Positions 8,209-16,115 of a DNA stretch of 64,000 nucleotides are shown here, in pieces. Both the position numbers and the translations under genes were made by a program. The notes beneath the pieces were generated by a model. That model was given only the letters and a program-made list of their open reading frames with translations, was not told the DNA's origin and searched no databases. The stretch comes from Erythrobacter sp. YJ-T3-07 (GTDB taxonomy: Bacteria; Pseudomonadota; Alphaproteobacteria; Sphingomonadales; Sphingomonadaceae), in assembly GCF_015999305.1 (NCBI RefSeq), contig NZ_JAEAGP010000001.1:62001-126000 (forward strand). Reading direction: 5' to 3'. Numbering within the stretch: position 1 is the first letter of the stretch; the number at the start of each line of letters is the position of its first letter.

Positions 8209-9348
8209 ATGATCGCACGTCGCAGCTTCCTTGCCACCACCGCTGCGATGGGGGCGGCTGCGCTCTCCCCAGCCCGGCTGCTGGCCCAATCGAACACCAT
8301 CACGATCCCGATCCGGCTGACCGACAAGCGCGTGCTGATCGACTGCCTGCTCAACGGGCAGGGGCCGTGGCCGCTGGTCGTCGATACCGGAGGGTCGGTC
8401 GGCCTGATCGAGCAGGCGATGGTGGATCGGCTGGGACTCAAGACAGTGGGCAAGAGCCCGCTCGGCCTGATTGGCGCGCACCGGGTGTACGATATGGTGC
8501 TGGTGGATGAGCTTTCGCTGGGCGGCGTGGTACGCCAGACCGGCGCTCTGTTCGCCGCGACCGACCACGTCAATTTCATCGAGGATGCAGTCGGATCGCT
8601 CGCCGCCGGGGTCGTCACAACCATCGACAGCGAGCTGGATTTCGGTGCGTCGCAATTGCGGCTCTATCCCTCCGGAGCACCCGACCGCAGCGGCTGGAGC
8701 CGGGTCGAAGATGCCTTCGTGCTGGAAGGCAACCGCTATGGCTCCAGCTGGATGTTCGCGCCGGTCACCATCGCGGGCCAAGCCTTCCCCGTCGGCCTCG
8801 ACACCGGCGCACCGACCGAATTGCGGTTGAGCGGCGAGGCTCTGGAGAAAAGCGGCTTGTGGGATTCGCCCCGCTGGACTCCGGGGTCGCCCGACGGGAA
8901 AGCCCGCATCGTGCGGTTACCCGAGATCGGATTTGGCGGCACGGTCCTGACCGGGCTGATCGCAACGCTCACACCCAAAAGCCCGTGGACGTATTTCGAA
9001 AACGGACTGGTCGGCCTGCCGATCCTGCGCCGGTTCGACATCGCCACCCGGCCGGCGACGAAGGAGCTGTTCCTGCGCCACAACGCCCTGCCCGCACCCG
9101 CACCGGAGTATAACCGTGCGGGCATGTGGATCGATCGCGCAGGCAAGGACGTAAAGGTGGCGGTGGTCGGCCCTGGCAGCCCCGCAGCGGTCGCGGGGAT
9201 CGTGCCGGGAGACCGGCTGGTCGGCGCCGATTTCCAAGGGCTGATCGCAGTCATGCAGGGGCCCGCCGGAACGGTCCTGCCGCTGGAGGTCAGGTCGAAG
9301 GCGGGCGGCACCCGCCGGATCGACCTGACCCTCGCCGACTTTCTCTAG
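8209..9348 (+). CDS. Tat-exported retropepsin-like aspartic protease with PDZ domain
   Basis: A 379-residue product starting at the ATG at 8209. The N-terminus is a twin-arginine signal (R-R-S-F-L followed by an Ala-rich hydrophobic core and an A-x-x-L-L-A-Q region). Two aspartic-protease D-T-G motifs are present in one chain, VVDTGGS at about 59-61 and LDTGAPTEL at about 198-200, so the protein resembles a single-chain retropepsin or pepsin-like enzyme. A PDZ-like segment (VGPGSPAAVAGIVPGDRLVG) occupies about the last 60 residues and may bind substrate C-termini. It is expected in the periplasm. It converges with the CDC48-type gene, 24 bases apart. Confidence 0.82.
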   Translation: MIARRSFLATTAAMGAAALSPARLLAQSNTITIPIRLTDKRVLIDCLLNGQGPWPLVVDTGGSVGLIEQAMVDRLGLKTVGKSPLGLIGAHRVYDMVLVDELSLGGVVRQTGALFAATDHVNFIEDAVGSLAAGVVTTIDSELDFGASQLRLYPSGAPDRSGWSRVEDAFVLEGNRYGSSWMFAPVTIAGQAFPVGLDTGAPTELRLSGEALEKSGLWDSPRWTPGSPDGKARIVRLPEIGFGGTVLTGLIATLTPKSPWTYFENGLVGLPILRRFDIATRPATKELFLRHNALPAPAPEYNRAGMWIDRAGKDVKVAVVGPGSPAAVAGIVPGDRLVGADFQGLIAVMQGPAGTVLPLEVRSKAGGTRRIDLTLADFL

Positions 9349-9372
9349 CCGCCGGGCGTATTATCCCGGCGA

Positions 9373-11682
9373 TCAGTCGCCGTGCTTCGATGCGCGGGTC
9401 GATTCGACCATGCCTTCGGTGATGAAGCCGATCGGCATGGGCTCCGCCGCGCGCTTCTTCAGCTCGCCACGCATCTTCCTGTATTCGTCCTCCATCTTGG
9501 CGGTGACGGATGCGCGGCTGTCCTTCAGCGCCTCGGTGAAGTCGGCCATGGTGACCTCCTGCACGTCCGCGCCCGCGCGATGCAGCGCGACCAGCCCGGC
9601 GCGGCGGACCACGTCTTCCAGATCGGCCCCGGTGAAACGCTCGGTCTCCTCGGCGATCTTCGACAGGCTGACATCGTCGGCCAAAGGCATGGCGCCGGTA
9701 TGGATGCCGAGGATCTGCTCGCGCCCGTTCACGTCGGGCGTGCCGACATAGACCAGCTCGTCGAACCGGCCGGGCCGCAGCAATGCAGGATCGACCAGCG
9801 TGGGGCGGTTGGTTGCCCCGATCACCACGACCGACTGAAGCTCTTCCAGCCCGTCCATCTCGGCAAGGATGGTGTTGACCACGCGGCCCGTCACCTGCGG
9901 CTCCATGCTTCCGGACCCGCGCGCGGGGACCAGCGAGTCGATCTCGTCGATGAAGATCACGCATGGGGAGACCGCACGCGCGCGGCGGAACATCTTGGCG
10001 ATCTGCTGCTCGCTCTCGCCATACCATTTGGACAGCAGGTCAGAGCTCTTCATCGAGATGAAGTTCGCATCGGCCTCCTTCGCGACCGCCTTGGCCAGCT
10101 GCGTCTTGCCGGTGCCCGGCGGGCCATAGAGCAGGAAGCCCTTGGCCGCGCGGATGCCGAGGCGGTGAAACGCCTCCCGGTTCTTGATCGGAAGCTCGAT
10201 CCCTTCCTTCAGCTTCTCGATCGCGTCGTCGATACCGCCCAGATCGCTCCAGCTGACATCGGGCACCTGGACCATCACCTCGCGCATCGCGGAGGGCTGG
10301 ACGCGTTTGAGCGCGGAGAGGAAATCGTCGCGACCGACATGCAGGTTCTCGAGCACCTCGGGCGGGATGGTTTGCGCGTCGAGATCGATCTGCGGCATGA
10401 TCCGGCGAACCGCGTCGATCGCGGCCTCGCGCGCAAGAGCGGCGATATCCGCGCCGACGAATCCGTGCGTGACCTTGGCCAGTTCCTTGAGATCGACGCC
10501 CTCGCCCAGCGGCATGCCGCGGGTGTGGATCGCGAGGATTTCGCGCCGTCCGCTCTCGTCGGGCACGCCGATCACGATTTCACGGTCGAACCGGCCCGGA
10601 CGGCGCAGCGCCTCGTCGATCGCATCGGGGCGGTTGGTCGCCGCGATGACCACGATATTGGCCCGCGATTCGAGCCCGTCCATCAGCGTGAGCAGCTGCG
10701 CGACAAGGCGTTTCTCCGCCTCGCCCGGCACGCTGTCGCGCTTGGGAGCAATCGAGTCGATCTCGTCGATGAAGATGATCGCAGGCGCGGCCTGGTTGGC
10801 GCTTTCGAACACCTCGCGCAGCCGCTTCTCCGATTCGCCGTAGCCCGAACCCATGATCTCGGGCCCATTGATGGCGAAGAATTCCGCGTCGCTTTCATTG
10901 GCGACGGCCTGCGCCAGCCGCGTCTTGCCGGTTCCGGGCGGGCCATGCAGCAGCACGCCCTTGGGCGGGTCGACACCCAGCCGGGTGAACAGTTCGGGAT
11001 AGCGCAGCGGCAGCTCGACCATTTCGCGCAGCTGCTGGATGGTTTCGGAAATGCCGCCGACATCGTCGTAGTTCACCACGGAGCGGCCCGCCTTGGGCTC
11101 TTCGAAATCGGGCCGCAGCTCGATCTCGGTATTCTCGTCGATATGGACGATGCCCTTGGGCGCGGTGCTGATCACGCGCAGGCGAATCTGGGTGAGCGCA
11201 TAGGCGGGCGCGTTGAACATGCGCTGCACTTCGGGCGGCATGTTCTGGACCGGCTGCTGCCCGGTGGTGGCGACCAGATCGCCGCTGACGATCGGCTTGC
11301 GGAAGAAGTTGCGCTTGAGCGCCTGGGTCGGCCCCTGCAGCCGCATCTCGCGGCTGGCGGGCGCGAAGACCACGCGGGTCGCTGGGCGCGATTGCGCGGC
11401 CTCGATCTTCACGTGCTCGCCCGATCCGACCTCGGCATTGGCGCGCTGCAGACCGTCGAGGCGGACCACCGCAAGCGCCTGATCCTCGTCATGCGCGGCG
11501 ATCACGATCGCGGCGGTCGAGCGCTTGCCCGACAGCTGGACCACGTCGCCCTCGGTCACGCCGAGCGTCTGCATCGCGCTGCGCGGCAGGCGTGCAACGC
11601 CGCGGCCGCTCTCTTCCTGACGGGCCGCAGCCACCTGAAGGCGGACGATTCTTTCTTCGGTGGCGGTTTCGCTGTCGGCCAT
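9373..11682 (-). CDS. CDC48/VCP-type AAA ATPase
   Basis: A 769-residue protein with the full CDC48 layout. An N domain (about 1-190, double-psi barrel-like start with VARLPRSAMQTLGVTEGDVV) is followed by two AAA modules. D1 has LHGPPGTGKTRL (about 246) and IIFIDEIDSI; D2 has LYGPPGTGKTQL (about 519) and VIFIDEIDSL. Both modules have paired arginines in the second region of homology (RRPGRFDRE, LRPGRFDE). It is expected to form a cytoplasmic hexameric unfoldase; bacterial substrates are poorly known. No ubiquitin-like adaptor or protease gene lies beside it. The ATG at 11682 is preceded by CGGGAG. Confidence 0.95.
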   Translation of the reverse strand: MADSETATEERIVRLQVAAARQEESGRGVARLPRSAMQTLGVTEGDVVQLSGKRSTAAIVIAAHDEDQALAVVRLDGLQRANAEVGSGEHVKIEAAQSRPATRVVFAPASREMRLQGPTQALKRNFFRKPIVSGDLVATTGQQPVQNMPPEVQRMFNAPAYALTQIRLRVISTAPKGIVHIDENTEIELRPDFEEPKAGRSVVNYDDVGGISETIQQLREMVELPLRYPELFTRLGVDPPKGVLLHGPPGTGKTRLAQAVANESDAEFFAINGPEIMGSGYGESEKRLREVFESANQAAPAIIFIDEIDSIAPKRDSVPGEAEKRLVAQLLTLMDGLESRANIVVIAATNRPDAIDEALRRPGRFDREIVIGVPDESGRREILAIHTRGMPLGEGVDLKELAKVTHGFVGADIAALAREAAIDAVRRIMPQIDLDAQTIPPEVLENLHVGRDDFLSALKRVQPSAMREVMVQVPDVSWSDLGGIDDAIEKLKEGIELPIKNREAFHRLGIRAAKGFLLYGPPGTGKTQLAKAVAKEADANFISMKSSDLLSKWYGESEQQIAKMFRRARAVSPCVIFIDEIDSLVPARGSGSMEPQVTGRVVNTILAEMDGLEELQSVVVIGATNRPTLVDPALLRPGRFDELVYVGTPDVNGREQILGIHTGAMPLADDVSLSKIAEETERFTGADLEDVVRRAGLVALHRAGADVQEVTMADFTEALKDSRASVTAKMEDEYRKMRGELKKRAAEPMPIGFITEGMVESTRASKHGD

Positions 11683-11825
11683 GTGTGCGGTTTCTCCCGG
11701 TTGTCGCCCATATCGGGGGGTATGGCGACCCTACATAAGTTGCGCTGCGGCTTATGGAATGGGCGAGCACGCGCTTGGGTCCGCGCGACGCTGCGATTCG
11801 GCAGGGCGCGGCGGATTGCAGGCAA

Positions 11826-11854
11826 GAAAAAACCCGGCTGGCGAACCAGCCGGG
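11826..11854 (-). terminator. Leftward intrinsic terminator without an assigned upstream gene
   Basis: A 9-bp perfect stem (CCCGGCTGG at 11833-11841 with CCAGCCGGG at 11846-11854) closes a CGAA tetraloop. The bases on its left (G then six A) read as a U-run on the minus-strand transcript, so it is a textbook intrinsic terminator for leftward transcription. No leftward protein gene lies between it and scoA at 12112. Confidence 0.75.
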
Positions 11855-11912
11855 TATGAAGTTTGGGAGAGGATGCCTGAAAGGCCCCATTGTTCTGCCG
11901 CAACGCAGTATA

Positions 11913-11928
11913 TTTCGCAAGTGCGAAA
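11913..11928. promoter_or_regulatory. Palindromic operator-like site upstream of scoA
   Basis: A perfect 7-base inverted repeat, TTTCGCA-AG-TGCGAAA. Fourteen bases further on is TTGCAA-AAG-TTGCAA (11942-11956), in which each half is itself palindromic. Such symmetric sites near a CoA-transferase promoter are plausible binding sites for a short-chain-acyl-CoA regulator, but the protein is not identified here. Confidence 0.45.
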
Positions 11929-12111
11929 AAGACATCGGGCGTTGCAAAAGTTGCAATTCTTTTATACTTCTGATTTTAGATGATTTTTATCTGTGTGAAC
12001 CCATTTTAGTCCTGCTGCGCCGCACCATTTTGCGTTTTGCGCACGGGATGACAAGGCACGCGCGAAGCCTTAAACCCTCCCCAAGCCTCACCCCAGACCT
12101 GCCGGAGTCCC

Positions 12112-12825
12112 ATGCAGAAACTCTACCCCGATGCCGCCGCCGCACTCGACGGTGTGCTCAAGGACGACATGCTGATCGCCAGCGGAGGTTTTGGCCTTTG
12201 CGGCATCCCCGAAAGACTGCTCGACGCGATTCGCGACAGCGGGGTGAAGAACCTCACCTTCGCCAGCAACAACGCGGGGATCGATAACGAAGGCATCGGC
12301 AAGCTGCTGCGCACGAAGCAGGTGAAGAAGATGATCAGCAGCTATGTGGGCGAAAACAAGGAGTTCGAACGCCAGTTTCTCTCCGCCGAGCTCGAAGTCG
12401 AGTTCTGCCCGCAGGGAACGCTGGCGGAGCGGATGCGCGCAGGCGGCGCAGGCATTCCCGGCTTCTACACCAAGACCGGCGTCGGCACCCAGGTGGCCGA
12501 AGGCAAGGAAGTGAAGCAGTTCGACCGTGGCGAAGGGCCGGAGGATTACATTCTCGAACACGGAATCTTCGCCGACCTCGCCATCGTGAAGGCGTGGAAA
12601 GCGGACGAGACGGGCAATGTCGTGTTCCGCAAGACCGCGCGCAATTTCAACGTGCCCGCCGCCACCTGCGGCAAGGTGTGCGTGGTCGAGGTTGAGGAAA
12701 TCGTGCCGACCGGATCGCTCGATCCCGATTGCATCCACCTGCCCGGCGTGTTCGTGCAGCGGATGATCGTGGGCGCGCCCTACGACAAGAAGATCGAATT
12801 CCGCACCGTGCGCGAGGCGGCCTGA
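12112..12825 (+). CDS. scoA: 3-oxoacid CoA-transferase subunit A
   Basis: A 237-residue subunit A of a two-subunit family I CoA-transferase (succinyl-CoA:3-ketoacid or acetoacetate type). The N-terminal Gly-rich loop GGFGLCGIPERL that binds CoA is present, as are the conserved ASNNAG, FCPQGTLAERMRAGGAGIPGF and RKTARNFN segments. With scoB it would exchange CoA between succinyl-CoA or acyl-CoA and acetoacetate in ketone body, polyhydroxybutyrate or amino acid breakdown. Unusually, a lipoprotein gene separates it from scoB, although the three genes are tightly spaced and probably co-transcribed. Confidence 0.93.
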   Translation: MQKLYPDAAAALDGVLKDDMLIASGGFGLCGIPERLLDAIRDSGVKNLTFASNNAGIDNEGIGKLLRTKQVKKMISSYVGENKEFERQFLSAELEVEFCPQGTLAERMRAGGAGIPGFYTKTGVGTQVAEGKEVKQFDRGEGPEDYILEHGIFADLAIVKAWKADETGNVVFRKTARNFNVPAATCGKVCVVEVEEIVPTGSLDPDCIHLPGVFVQRMIVGAPYDKKIEFRTVREAA

Positions 12826-12838
12826 CCGCCGACCAGCG

Positions 12839-13792
12839 ATGAAACGCCTGCTCGCCCCGCTCCTGCTGCTTGCCGCTGCGCCCGGCATCTCGGGCTGCGT
12901 TGCCGCCGCCGCGCCGATCGCGGCGGGGATCCTCCTCAGCAAGGAGCTGAACAAGGACAAGGCCGACAAAGCGGATCGTTCGGCAGCGCAGGGCGCGACC
13001 GTGCCTGCCGAAGGTGTCGGCGATGGTGTGACAATGGCCGCTCTGCCCCCGCCTTCCGGCGCGCCGCGTGGCGGCAACGGCCAGCAGGCCGGGGCCGTGG
13101 GCACGACCGACGCAGCAGAAGCAAGCACCGCGACCCTGACCAGCCTCACCGCCCTGCCTGCACCCAGCGGCACGCCCGGCGGACAGGCGACGGGCGGCTT
13201 CGAAGGGCTGTTCGCCACCGCCACGGCCATCGCCCAGCGCGATCCTTACTCGACCGAGCCGCGCCTCTCCGCGCTGCTCGCCGAGCCGGGCCAACTGAAG
13301 CCGGAACGTGCGCCATGCGCCTTTGCGCAGACCGCCGTGCTGATCGATCTGGACCCCGGCGACGGCGAGGCCCCGCTGACCGAGGATATCGCCGCCCCCA
13401 ACGGGCTGGTCCGCGTACTTGCCGCGCTGCGTGCGCAGGAAGTCGCGGTCCTGTGGCTGTCGCGCCACACCGCCGATCGCGCGGGCGCGGTCCGCAAGGC
13501 GCTGCTTCGCACCGGGCTCGACCCGCGGGGCGAGGACGAGCTCTACCTCGTGCGCTACGAGAACGAGAGCAAGGATTCGCGCCGCCAGGATGCCAGCGGC
13601 GATTACTGCATCGTCGCGATCCTGGGCGACCAGAAGCGCGATTTCGATTCGCTGTTCGGATACCTGAAGAACCCGGACGATGCCTTCGCGCTCGATCCGC
13701 TGATCGGCGAGGCGTGGTTCCTCGGCCCGGCTCCGATCACCGCCGCGACCGGCGCTCCCATCACCGCCCAGACACCTCCTTCACAAGGCTAG
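12839..13792 (+). CDS. HAD-like acid-phosphatase-type lipoprotein
   Basis: A 317-residue product with a lipoprotein signal (leader MKRLLAPLLLLAAAPGISGC, lipobox I-S-G-C). A low-complexity Ala/Gly/Pro linker runs to about residue 120. The C-terminal half resembles the HAD acid-phosphatase fold: VLIDLDPGDG would be motif I (D-x-D), VAVLWLSRHTADRAG resembles motif II, and AILGDQKRDFDSLFG matches motif IV (G-D-x-x-x-D). This suggests an envelope-anchored phosphatase, possibly inactive. It sits 13 bases after scoA and 4 bases before scoB, an unexpected place for an envelope protein. The HAD assignment is from motifs only. Confidence 0.6.
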   Translation: MKRLLAPLLLLAAAPGISGCVAAAAPIAAGILLSKELNKDKADKADRSAAQGATVPAEGVGDGVTMAALPPPSGAPRGGNGQQAGAVGTTDAAEASTATLTSLTALPAPSGTPGGQATGGFEGLFATATAIAQRDPYSTEPRLSALLAEPGQLKPERAPCAFAQTAVLIDLDPGDGEAPLTEDIAAPNGLVRVLAALRAQEVAVLWLSRHTADRAGAVRKALLRTGLDPRGEDELYLVRYENESKDSRRQDASGDYCIVAILGDQKRDFDSLFGYLKNPDDAFALDPLIGEAWFLGPAPITAATGAPITAQTPPSQG

Positions 13793-13796
13793 AGAC

Positions 13797-14462
13797 ATGA
13801 CCGAGCAGACCCCCGGCTGGACCCGCGACGAGATGGCTGCGCGCGCCGCGCGCGAGCTTCAGGATGGCTATTACGTCAACCTGGGCATCGGCATCCCCAC
13901 GCTGGTCGCCAACCACATTCCGGAAGGCATGCACGTGACGCTGCAGAGCGAGAACGGCATGCTCGGCATCGGTCCCTTCCCGCTGGAAGGCGAGGAAGAC
14001 GCGGACCTGATCAACGCGGGCAAGCAGACAATCAGCGAGCTGGATCACTCCGCCTATTTCGACAGCGCGACCAGCTTTGCGATGATCCGCGGCGGGCATA
14101 TCGACCTGACCGTGCTGGGCGCGATGGAAGTGGCTGAGAATGGCGACATCGCCAACTGGATGATCCCGGGCAAGATGATCAAGGGCATGGGCGGCGCGAT
14201 GGATCTGGTCGCGGGCGTCAAGAAGATCATCGTGGTGATGGACCACACCAGCAAGCACGGCGATCCGAAGTTCATCCCCGAATGCACGCTGCCGCTGACC
14301 GGCACCAATGTGGTCGACATGGTCATCACCAACCTCGGCGTGTTCCAGCGCCCCGATCACGACAGCGCCTTCCGCCTGATCGAACTCGCGCCCGGCGTGA
14401 CCGAAGAGGATATCACGAAGAGCACGACGGCGAAGTATGAGGTCGCGCTAGAAACCGCGTGA
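13797..14462 (+). CDS. scoB: 3-oxoacid CoA-transferase subunit B
   Basis: A 221-residue subunit B carrying the catalytic glutamate in QSENGMLGIG (Glu52), which forms the enzyme-CoA thioester, plus the conserved NLGIGIPTLVANHI, GGHIDLTVLGAMEV and NWMIPGKMIKGMGGAMDLV blocks. It pairs with scoA at 12112. It begins four bases after the lipoprotein stop, with a weak AAGG site upstream. The next gene starts four bases after its stop but has different base composition. Confidence 0.95.
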   Translation: MTEQTPGWTRDEMAARAARELQDGYYVNLGIGIPTLVANHIPEGMHVTLQSENGMLGIGPFPLEGEEDADLINAGKQTISELDHSAYFDSATSFAMIRGGHIDLTVLGAMEVAENGDIANWMIPGKMIKGMGGAMDLVAGVKKIIVVMDHTSKHGDPKFIPECTLPLTGTNVVDMVITNLGVFQRPDHDSAFRLIELAPGVTEEDITKSTTAKYEVALETA

Positions 14463-14466
14463 TGAA

Positions 14467-14970
14467 ATGGTGGATCAACTTATGGCAGATAGATTGTTTG
14501 TCGCGGCTCTCGCGGAGCGGAATGGCGGCAAATCCACAACGTGGAATCGTCTTTTCGGGCGCGAGGTTCGCCGTGGGAAGTACGAAAGGGCTCTCGAAGT
14601 CCTACCGGGGAAGAGCGTCCAAGTATTCTTGGTCAGCGGCTCCTTTGAAGAACGAGAAGAATACTCCGGCGACATCTTAGAGGATCAGTCGGCCCGCATC
14701 ATCCTTTGCTCCGTCCAGTACATTGAGGCTGGCTGGGACACCTTCGATTACGCCTTTAAAAATGGGTTCGACGTCCATACTCAGTGGCTCAATCCCGGAT
14801 TTCAGTCTGGGACACGCTATTTTGATCGCTTGGGCTTCGCAGATCGACTCCTCCACCATGGGGCCACCCTCAGTATTCGCGACGGCAAGAGCAATCCATC
14901 TCAGCGTGTTGAGGAAATTCGCAGCCTCATTTTGGGATGGGCCGCCAGCCGAAATCTTTTGCAGAATTGA
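14467..14970 (+). CDS. Unrecognised small P-loop-like protein, foreign composition
   Basis: A 167-residue protein that I cannot assign to a named family. Residues 17-24 (AERNGGKS-T) fit the Walker A pattern [AG]-x4-G-K-[ST]. A hydrophobic strand (VQVFLVSGS, about 51-59) and a second one (ARIILCSVQY, about 75-84) could supply a P-loop NTPase core, but no clear Walker B is visible. The C-terminal half is rich in aromatics (HTQWLNPGFQSGTRYFDRLGF). No signal peptide. G+C is about 52-58% in two 60-base lines counted by hand, clearly below its neighbours. It fits tightly between scoB and the CaiB-type gene (gaps 4 and 2 bases). An internal ATG at 14482 is an alternative start. Confidence 0.65.
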   Translation: MVDQLMADRLFVAALAERNGGKSTTWNRLFGREVRRGKYERALEVLPGKSVQVFLVSGSFEEREEYSGDILEDQSARIILCSVQYIEAGWDTFDYAFKNGFDVHTQWLNPGFQSGTRYFDRLGFADRLLHHGATLSIRDGKSNPSQRVEEIRSLILGWAASRNLLQN

Positions 14971-14972
14971 CA

Positions 14973-16115
14973 ATGTGGCTCGATAAACCCCGCAACCCGC
15001 ACGCACCGCTGGCTGGCCTCAAGGTGCTCGAACTGGCGCGCATCCTCGCAGGGCCTTTCGCCGGACAGACACTCGCCGACCTCGGCGCGGATGTGATCAA
15101 GGTTGAAGCGCCCGAGGGCGACGGGACGCGGCTGTGGGGCCCGCCATTCGTGGAGCGCGAGGACGGCGCGCGCGAGGCTGCCTATTATCATGGCTGCAAT
15201 CGCGGCAAGCGCGGCATCACCGCCGATTTTCGAAATGCGGACGATCTCGCCCGGGTGACCGCTCTCGCAGCCGAAGCCGACGTGGTGCTGGAGAATTTTC
15301 TGCCCGGCAAGCTGACCAAGTTCGGCCTCGACTACGCCAGCCTGTCCGCCTCCAATCCCAGCATCGTCTACTGCTCGATCTCCGGCTTCGGGCAGGACGG
15401 GCCGCGCCGCAACGAGCCGGGCTACGACTTCGTGATCCAGGCGATGAGCGGGTTCATGGCGCTGACCGGCGAGCCCGAGGGTGAGCCGATGAAACACGGC
15501 ATGTCGATTTCTGACCTGTTCTGCGGGCTCTATTCGACCATCGCGATCCAGGCCGCGCTGGCGATGCGCGCGCGGACTGGCAAGGGTCAGCATATCGACA
15601 TGGCGCTCTACGATTGCTCGGTCGCGCTGCTCGCCCATCAGGCGCAGAGCTTCTTCGCCACCGGCGAGAACCCGCCACGGATGGGCAACATGCACGCACA
15701 GGTCAGCGCCTATGGCGTGTTCCCGACGAAGGACGGCCCAATCGTGCTCGCGCCCGCGAACGACCGGCTGTTCCGCAGGCTGCTCGAAGTGTTCGAAAGG
15801 CACGACCTGCTGGGTGACGAACGCTTCGCCACCAACGAGGCGCGGATCGCCAACCGCGCCGAGATCGACGGGATCATCGCCGCCGAGACCGCTGCGTGGG
15901 ATCGCGAAGCGCTGCTTGCAGCGTGCCGCGAGGCCAGCGTGCCCGCCGGGCCGATCTACGAGGTGTCCGAAGTGTTCGAGGAGCCGCAGGTGCAGGCGCG
16001 CGGGATGACCTTCCCGATGGCCGAAGGGCTGACCGGCCTGCGCAGCCCGTTCAAGTTCTCCGCCGCCGAGCTGGCGCTGGGCGAGCCTTCGCCCAGGCTC
16101 GGGCAGGACGACTAG
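14973..16115 (+). CDS. CaiB/BaiF family (family III) CoA-transferase
   Basis: A 380-residue CoA-transferase. Typical features are LAGLKVLELARILAGPFAGQ and LADLGADVIKVEAP at the N-terminus, a catalytic aspartate in HGMSISDLFCGLYS (about residue 181) and RIANRAEIDG near the C-terminal third. Family III enzymes transfer CoA between acyl-CoA and acids such as carnitine, oxalate or aromatic acids; the substrate here is unknown. The ATG at 14973 is chosen because longer in-frame starts overlap the previous gene. It may once have followed scoB directly. It overlaps the convergent DUF418 gene by four bases at the 3' end. Confidence 0.92.
   Translation: MWLDKPRNPHAPLAGLKVLELARILAGPFAGQTLADLGADVIKVEAPEGDGTRLWGPPFVEREDGAREAAYYHGCNRGKRGITADFRNADDLARVTALAAEADVVLENFLPGKLTKFGLDYASLSASNPSIVYCSISGFGQDGPRRNEPGYDFVIQAMSGFMALTGEPEGEPMKHGMSISDLFCGLYSTIAIQAALAMRARTGKGQHIDMALYDCSVALLAHQAQSFFATGENPPRMGNMHAQVSAYGVFPTKDGPIVLAPANDRLFRRLLEVFERHDLLGDERFATNEARIANRAEIDGIIAAETAAWDREALLAACREASVPAGPIYEVSEVFEEPQVQARGMTFPMAEGLTGLRSPFKFSAAELALGEPSPRLGQDD

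Larger units (their letters stand above)
11683..12111. other. 429-base regulatory intergenic region, partly AT-rich
   Basis: No convincing gene. It separates the leftward CDC48-type gene from rightward scoA. Near the CDC48 side is an imperfect inverted repeat, GTCGCCCATA (11703-11712) with TATGGCGAC (11721-11729). A strong hairpin with an A-run on its left lies at 11827-11854. Further right are a 16-base palindrome (11913-11928) and a TTGCAA-N3-TTGCAA element (11942-11956) in an AT-rich stretch (11930-12000) that contains promoter-like TATACT at about 11963. The scoA promoter most likely lies here. Confidence 0.6.

Noticed and set aside
9382..11859. Long open frame opposite the CDC48-type gene
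   Set aside because: Antisense shadow; the opposite strand encodes two perfect AAA modules.
11754..12287. 177-residue rightward frame in the scoA leader
   Set aside because: It runs through the terminator hairpin and into scoA in another frame, has no ribosome site and no recognisable motif.
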